From: Thalassobius sp050633445
GTDB lineage: Bacteria; Pseudomonadota; Alphaproteobacteria; Rhodobacterales; Rhodobacteraceae
NCBI GenBank assembly: GCA_050633445.1
Contig: JBOEGN010000002.1
Location: forward strand, 1-64,000
Length of the DNA: 64,000 nucleotides
Direction of reading: 5' to 3'
A program made the translations under genes and the position numbers. The notes below the pieces were generated by a model. It saw only the letters and a list, made by a program, of their open reading frames with translations, had not been told where the DNA came from and searched no databases. This document shows positions 61,084 to 64,000 of this stretch, in pieces (positions within the stretch are counted from its first letter, which is position 1; each line of letters starts with the position of its first letter).

Positions 61084-61925
61084 GCGGGGATCCCCTTGAA
61101 CCATGGTTGGTCTGTGAATTCTTCCATGCTGGACAGCACCACATGGGCGCGTTCCTCGGCCGGGAAGCTGTTGAAAAACGCTGTGTCCGCGATGCCGGTG
61201 GTTACACCTACGCAGAAAGCGCCTGCCTTGCGGCCCATGCGGATTTCCAGCTTGGGGTCATCGCCGATCACGGCCATTTCATGCGGGGGCACGCCTGTCA
61301 GCGTGGTGACGATCTCTAGCCCCGCGGTTTCGGGTTTGCCAAAGACCGTGACGGGCACATCGGTGGCGTTTTCCAGCGCCGCAGCAATGGCGCCCGAAAT
61401 GCCCAGCATCCGCCCCTTGGACGAGGCGAAATAGGGCGCGACCGACCCGGCAAAGGGTTTGGCCCCATCCCAGACGGCTTGTACCACCGATTCCAACTGG
61501 GTCGCGCCGAAATCGCGGGTATAGCCCAGCAACACGGCGTCCACCTTGGGGGCATCAGGGGTCGGGTCGATCACCTCGATCCCCGCGTCCTGAACGGGCA
61601 CGCGGGTGCCGTCGCCCCCCATCACCATCACCTGCTGATAGCCCAGACGTTTCAGCGCCTGTGCGGCGACCTCGGCCGGGGTCAGGATATGGCCGGGATC
61701 AATCACGATGCCCGCATCCGCCAGCAAAGGATAGTAATGCGCGGGCGGAAAGAACGTGCCATTTGTATAGGCGACGACCTTGATCCCGGCATTGCGACAG
61801 GCCTGAAGCGCCTCGACAACGCCGGGCAGGGCAGAGAACGTGCCCTGTTCCTTGTTCATCAGCGCCAGCGTGCCGTCGATGTCGAATACCGCGGCGCGGA
61901 TGGGGTGATCTGGCATCTGGCTCAT
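61080..61925 (-). CDS. HAD-superfamily (NagD/IIA type) phosphatase
   Basis: 281 residues. Motif I AVFDIDGTLA, motif II VVAYTNGT, and motif III/IV GKPETAGL with VIGDDPKLEI. The large IIA cap lies between motifs II and III. It hydrolyses a phosphorylated metabolite. Located between the carboxyltransferase and the CoA ligase with ATGA overlaps on both sides, so it is likely an obligate part of the route; the phosphorylated compound made by the two-subunit dikinase is the obvious candidate substrate. Confidence 0.85.
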   Translation of the reverse strand: MSQMPDHPIRAAVFDIDGTLALMNKEQGTFSALPGVVEALQACRNAGIKVVAYTNGTFFPPAHYYPLLADAGIVIDPGHILTPAEVAAQALKRLGYQQVMVMGGDGTRVPVQDAGIEVIDPTPDAPKVDAVLLGYTRDFGATQLESVVQAVWDGAKPFAGSVAPYFASSKGRMLGISGAIAAALENATDVPVTVFGKPETAGLEIVTTLTGVPPHEMAVIGDDPKLEIRMGRKAGAFCVGVTTGIADTAFFNSFPAEERAHVVLSSMEEFTDQPWFKGIPA

Positions 61926-63382
61926 TCGCTTAACTCCAGTTTGAAGCCCGGTTTTTCGATCTTTACACCGCCCAGTTTCTTGCGTGCGGTTAGTTCTTGC
62001 ACCAGGTCTAGGACAGGTTTCGTTTTCGGGTTATAGCCCCGGCGCGCAGGGCCGGCGGCAACCATCGCGTCCACCTGATCGGCGGGCATGGTGGCGCGCA
62101 GCAGGAATTCCTCGTCCGAGTACCCCTTGCCGATCCGCGCGCGCAGCTCATCCAGCGAGGCCATTTTCGCCTCGGTTTGCAATTCTTTGGCGCGGGCCGA
62201 GGATTTGATCCGATCCTCGATATTGGCGTCCATCGGCATGGCGGGCGTGCCAAAACGGCCCAACACATAGCGCGTCACTTCGTCCGGGACGACCTGATAG
62301 CGTTCCTCTGAGGTCACGTTCAGCAGCGCCTGCGTGGCGACCAGCTGACTGAAGGGCGTCACCATGATGGGATAGCCCAGCTCGGCCCGGACTTTTTCGA
62401 CCTCTTTCAGGACGGCGGGCAGCAGGTGTTCGCGCTTGGTTTCCTGAAGTTGCCGGATCATTGTGCCCAGTACGCCGCCCGGAATCTGGTGGTGGAAATA
62501 GCTACGGTCATAGTCGCCCGGACCGCGCGCCGACAGCCCCTCGGCCTGAGCCAAGGTGCTGAAATAGCTATCCATTTCCGCCACGGCCTCGTCATCCACA
62601 TCGACCGTATGGCCGATGTCGCGCAGGTTGCCGATTGTGGTGCTCATGGATGGCTGGCCGGTGCCGTTGGCGGCGGAACTGGCCGAGGTGTGCAGGCTGT
62701 AGACGCCCTGATTTGCGGCCTCGAGATAGGCAAACGAGGCCAGCCCGATCGTGGTATGCGAGTGGAATTCCAGCGGAATACCCCCCATCACGGCCTTGAC
62801 CGCAGGCATCAAGGTCGCCGCCCGTTCTGCTGAGATCAGCCCGCCAGGATCCTTGATATACAGCTTGTCGAACTTTCCGGTTTCGGTCAGCGCCTTGGCC
62901 TTGTCGGCCCAATGCGCGTCGTCATGCATGGGTGACAGGGTAAAGGTCAGCGCCGCCACGATCTGCTCGCCGCCCGCCTTGCGGGTCAGGTTGGCCATGT
63001 TCAGCATCGCGGGAACGTTGTTCATCGGGTCCATCACGGCAAAGCGGCGGATTCCGTTGTTCACCAGCAGGCGAAAGGCGAACTCCATCAGCTCTTCGCT
63101 GGCGGCCTCCCAACTGATGAACCGCATGCCCGTGGTCAGAAAGGACAGCGGCGTGTTGGGCGTTGCCTCGCGGAACAGGCGCAGGCGTTCCCACGGGTCC
63201 TCTTGTTTGAAGCGCACAGCCACGGCCATGTGGGTCGAGGTGGTGAAATCGATCGCATCAAACCCCACCCGATCCATCACCGGAGCGATCTGTTGCATCA
63301 TGCCGGTGTCCAGCCCGGTTGCGCCCCAGTTCGACTGGTTGCCGTCACGGACCGTCGTGTCGAGTAATTTGATGGTGCTCAT
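61922..63382 (-). CDS. Biotin-dependent carboxyltransferase (HMGL / transcarboxylase 5S-like)
   Basis: 486 residues. N-terminal TIM barrel begins LLDTTVRDGNQSNW; KLYIKDPGGLISAE matches the KDMAG-type lysine segment; the metal site is HSHTTIG where pyruvate carboxylase and the 5S subunit have HTHDTSG. A C-terminal conserved carboxylase domain (residues about 290-480) follows. No biotin-carrier domain, so the carrier must be a separate protein or lie upstream outside the window. The changed motifs argue for a substrate other than pyruvate/oxaloacetate. Confidence 0.82.
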   Translation of the reverse strand: MSTIKLLDTTVRDGNQSNWGATGLDTGMMQQIAPVMDRVGFDAIDFTTSTHMAVAVRFKQEDPWERLRLFREATPNTPLSFLTTGMRFISWEAASEELMEFAFRLLVNNGIRRFAVMDPMNNVPAMLNMANLTRKAGGEQIVAALTFTLSPMHDDAHWADKAKALTETGKFDKLYIKDPGGLISAERAATLMPAVKAVMGGIPLEFHSHTTIGLASFAYLEAANQGVYSLHTSASSAANGTGQPSMSTTIGNLRDIGHTVDVDDEAVAEMDSYFSTLAQAEGLSARGPGDYDRSYFHHQIPGGVLGTMIRQLQETKREHLLPAVLKEVEKVRAELGYPIMVTPFSQLVATQALLNVTSEERYQVVPDEVTRYVLGRFGTPAMPMDANIEDRIKSSARAKELQTEAKMASLDELRARIGKGYSDEEFLLRATMPADQVDAMVAAGPARRGYNPKTKPVLDLVQELTARKKLGGVKIEKPGFKLELSE

Positions 63383-64000
63383 TGGCTTTCCTCCAGCCGG
63401 GTCAGCAGGTCGGGCAGGTATCCGGTGTCCACGCCCCCCTTGCCGAAAATGTCGTCGTCCATGATCGCGGCATGCAGCGCTGTGTTGGTTTTCACACCGT
63501 CCAGACGGATCACGCGCAAAGCGTCTTGCATCCGGGTGATCGCCTCAGACCGTGTGGGGGCCCATGTGATCAGTTTGGCAATCATGGAATCGTAATAGGG
63601 CGAGATCATCGCGCCGGGTTGCATATGGCTGTCGACCCGCAGACCGGGCATCGAGGGGAACCAGACCTGCGTCACCCGGCCGGGGCTGGGCATGAAATCA
63701 TTGACGATATCCTCGGCGTTCAGGCGGCATTCGATGGCATGGCCGGTCAGGGCGATGTCGTCTTGGGTGATCTCCAACGGGTGGCCCTCGGCAATCGCGA
63801 TTTGCGTCGCGATCAGGTCCAGGCCGGTGATCGCTTCGGTGACAGGGTGTTCGACCTGCACACGGGCGTTCATTTCCAGGAAATAGAACTCCTCGCGTTC
63901 CACATCGACCAGGAATTCCACGGTGCCCAGCGAGCGATAGCCGATATGCCGCGCGAAATCGGAGGCGGCTTGCAGCACGCCCTGACGCAGTTTTTCGGGC
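63379..64000 (-). CDS. Biotin carboxylase, C-terminal part (runs off the window)
   Basis: The last about 207 residues of an acetyl-CoA-carboxylase-type biotin carboxylase: FLEMNARVQVEHPVTEAITG, HAIECRLNAEDI and the C-terminal domain (DSMIAKLITWAPTRSEAI). The stop overlaps the carboxyltransferase ATG (ATGA). The frame continues beyond 64000, and the first visible codons (PEKLRQG) are internal. First visible gene of the five-gene operon; the biotin carrier protein is expected upstream. Confidence 0.88.
   Translation of the reverse strand, partial: PEKLRQGVLQAASDFARHIGYRSLGTVEFLVDVEREEFYFLEMNARVQVEHPVTEAITGLDLIATQIAIAEGHPLEITQDDIALTGHAIECRLNAEDIVNDFMPSPGRVTQVWFPSMPGLRVDSHMQPGAMISPYYDSMIAKLITWAPTRSEAITRMQDALRVIRLDGVKTNTALHAAIMDDDIFGKGGVDTGYLPDLLTRLEESQ

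Noticed and set aside
59341..61434. 697-codon plus-strand frame
   Set aside because: A long antisense shadow of the acyl-CoA ligase and HAD genes, caused by high GC at third positions.
1..64000. CRISPR arrays, rRNA genes, insertion sequences
   Set aside because: No regularly spaced repeats with unique spacers, no rRNA-like blocks and no transposase genes with terminal repeats were seen.

Overview
The window is about 60% GC chromosomal DNA that reads as an alphaproteobacterium of the family Rhodobacteraceae, most likely the Roseobacter group. Pointers are the lptF-lptG-lptD-surA-pdxA-rsmA operon, the DUF4167 protein, a Fur/Mur regulator, prfA-prmC, and two DMT transporters with family-typical sequences. 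I did no database searches; names rest on motifs, length and context. A run of 129 N lies inside prfA.

Layout. 1-32 kb is mostly core genome: the 5' end of enolase, a DMT permease, Fur/Mur, a RES-type toxin with its antitoxin, a DEAD-box helicase, a CPA1 antiporter, SelO, a nucleoside hydrolase, an iron-binding protein with a palindromic site upstream, MazG, a ureohydrolase, prfA-prmC, the outer-membrane biogenesis operon, pepA-holC, MarC, an ABC-F protein, ndk, and a MarR regulator with a perfect operator. 32-36 kb holds a CAU tRNA, two small proteins outside ordinary gene-length cutoffs, an EnvZ-like kinase, an MBL hydrolase and tRNA-Asn. 36.1-39.5 kb, directly after tRNA-Asn, is a decayed prophage or island: an integrase fragment, a broken winged-helix gene, a split terminase, and an array of three triplets of GTTGA/TCAAC repeats.

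39.5-64 kb is an accessory catabolic region. It starts with a ThDP-dependent enzyme and a divergent SDR, then a branched-chain-type ABC transporter (livF, G, M, H and binding protein) and a GMC oxidoreductase. A regulator follows that joins a MEDS-like sensory domain to a SARP-type DNA-binding/BTAD module. Next is a tight eight-gene operon: cytochrome P450, a two-subunit PEP-synthase-like dikinase without the PEP/pyruvate barrel (the architecture of phenylphosphate synthase), two HD-domain proteins around an aldehyde dehydrogenase, an SDR and a P450-type [2Fe-2S] ferredoxin. Converging on it is a second operon of ATGA-overlapping genes: biotin carboxylase, HMGL-type carboxyltransferase, HAD phosphatase, acetoacetyl-CoA-synthetase-like ligase and SDR.

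The same 18-bp element, two CCAAAG hexamers 11 bp apart, lies upstream of both the GMC gene and the P450 operon, in each case 9 nt before a plausible -10. That is the architecture expected of SARP binding sites. It ties regulator, oxidoreductase and P450-dikinase operon into one regulon, and I regard this as the most likely undescribed system here: uptake, hydroxylation, phosphorylation, oxidation and CoA/carboxylation of an unknown organic substrate.
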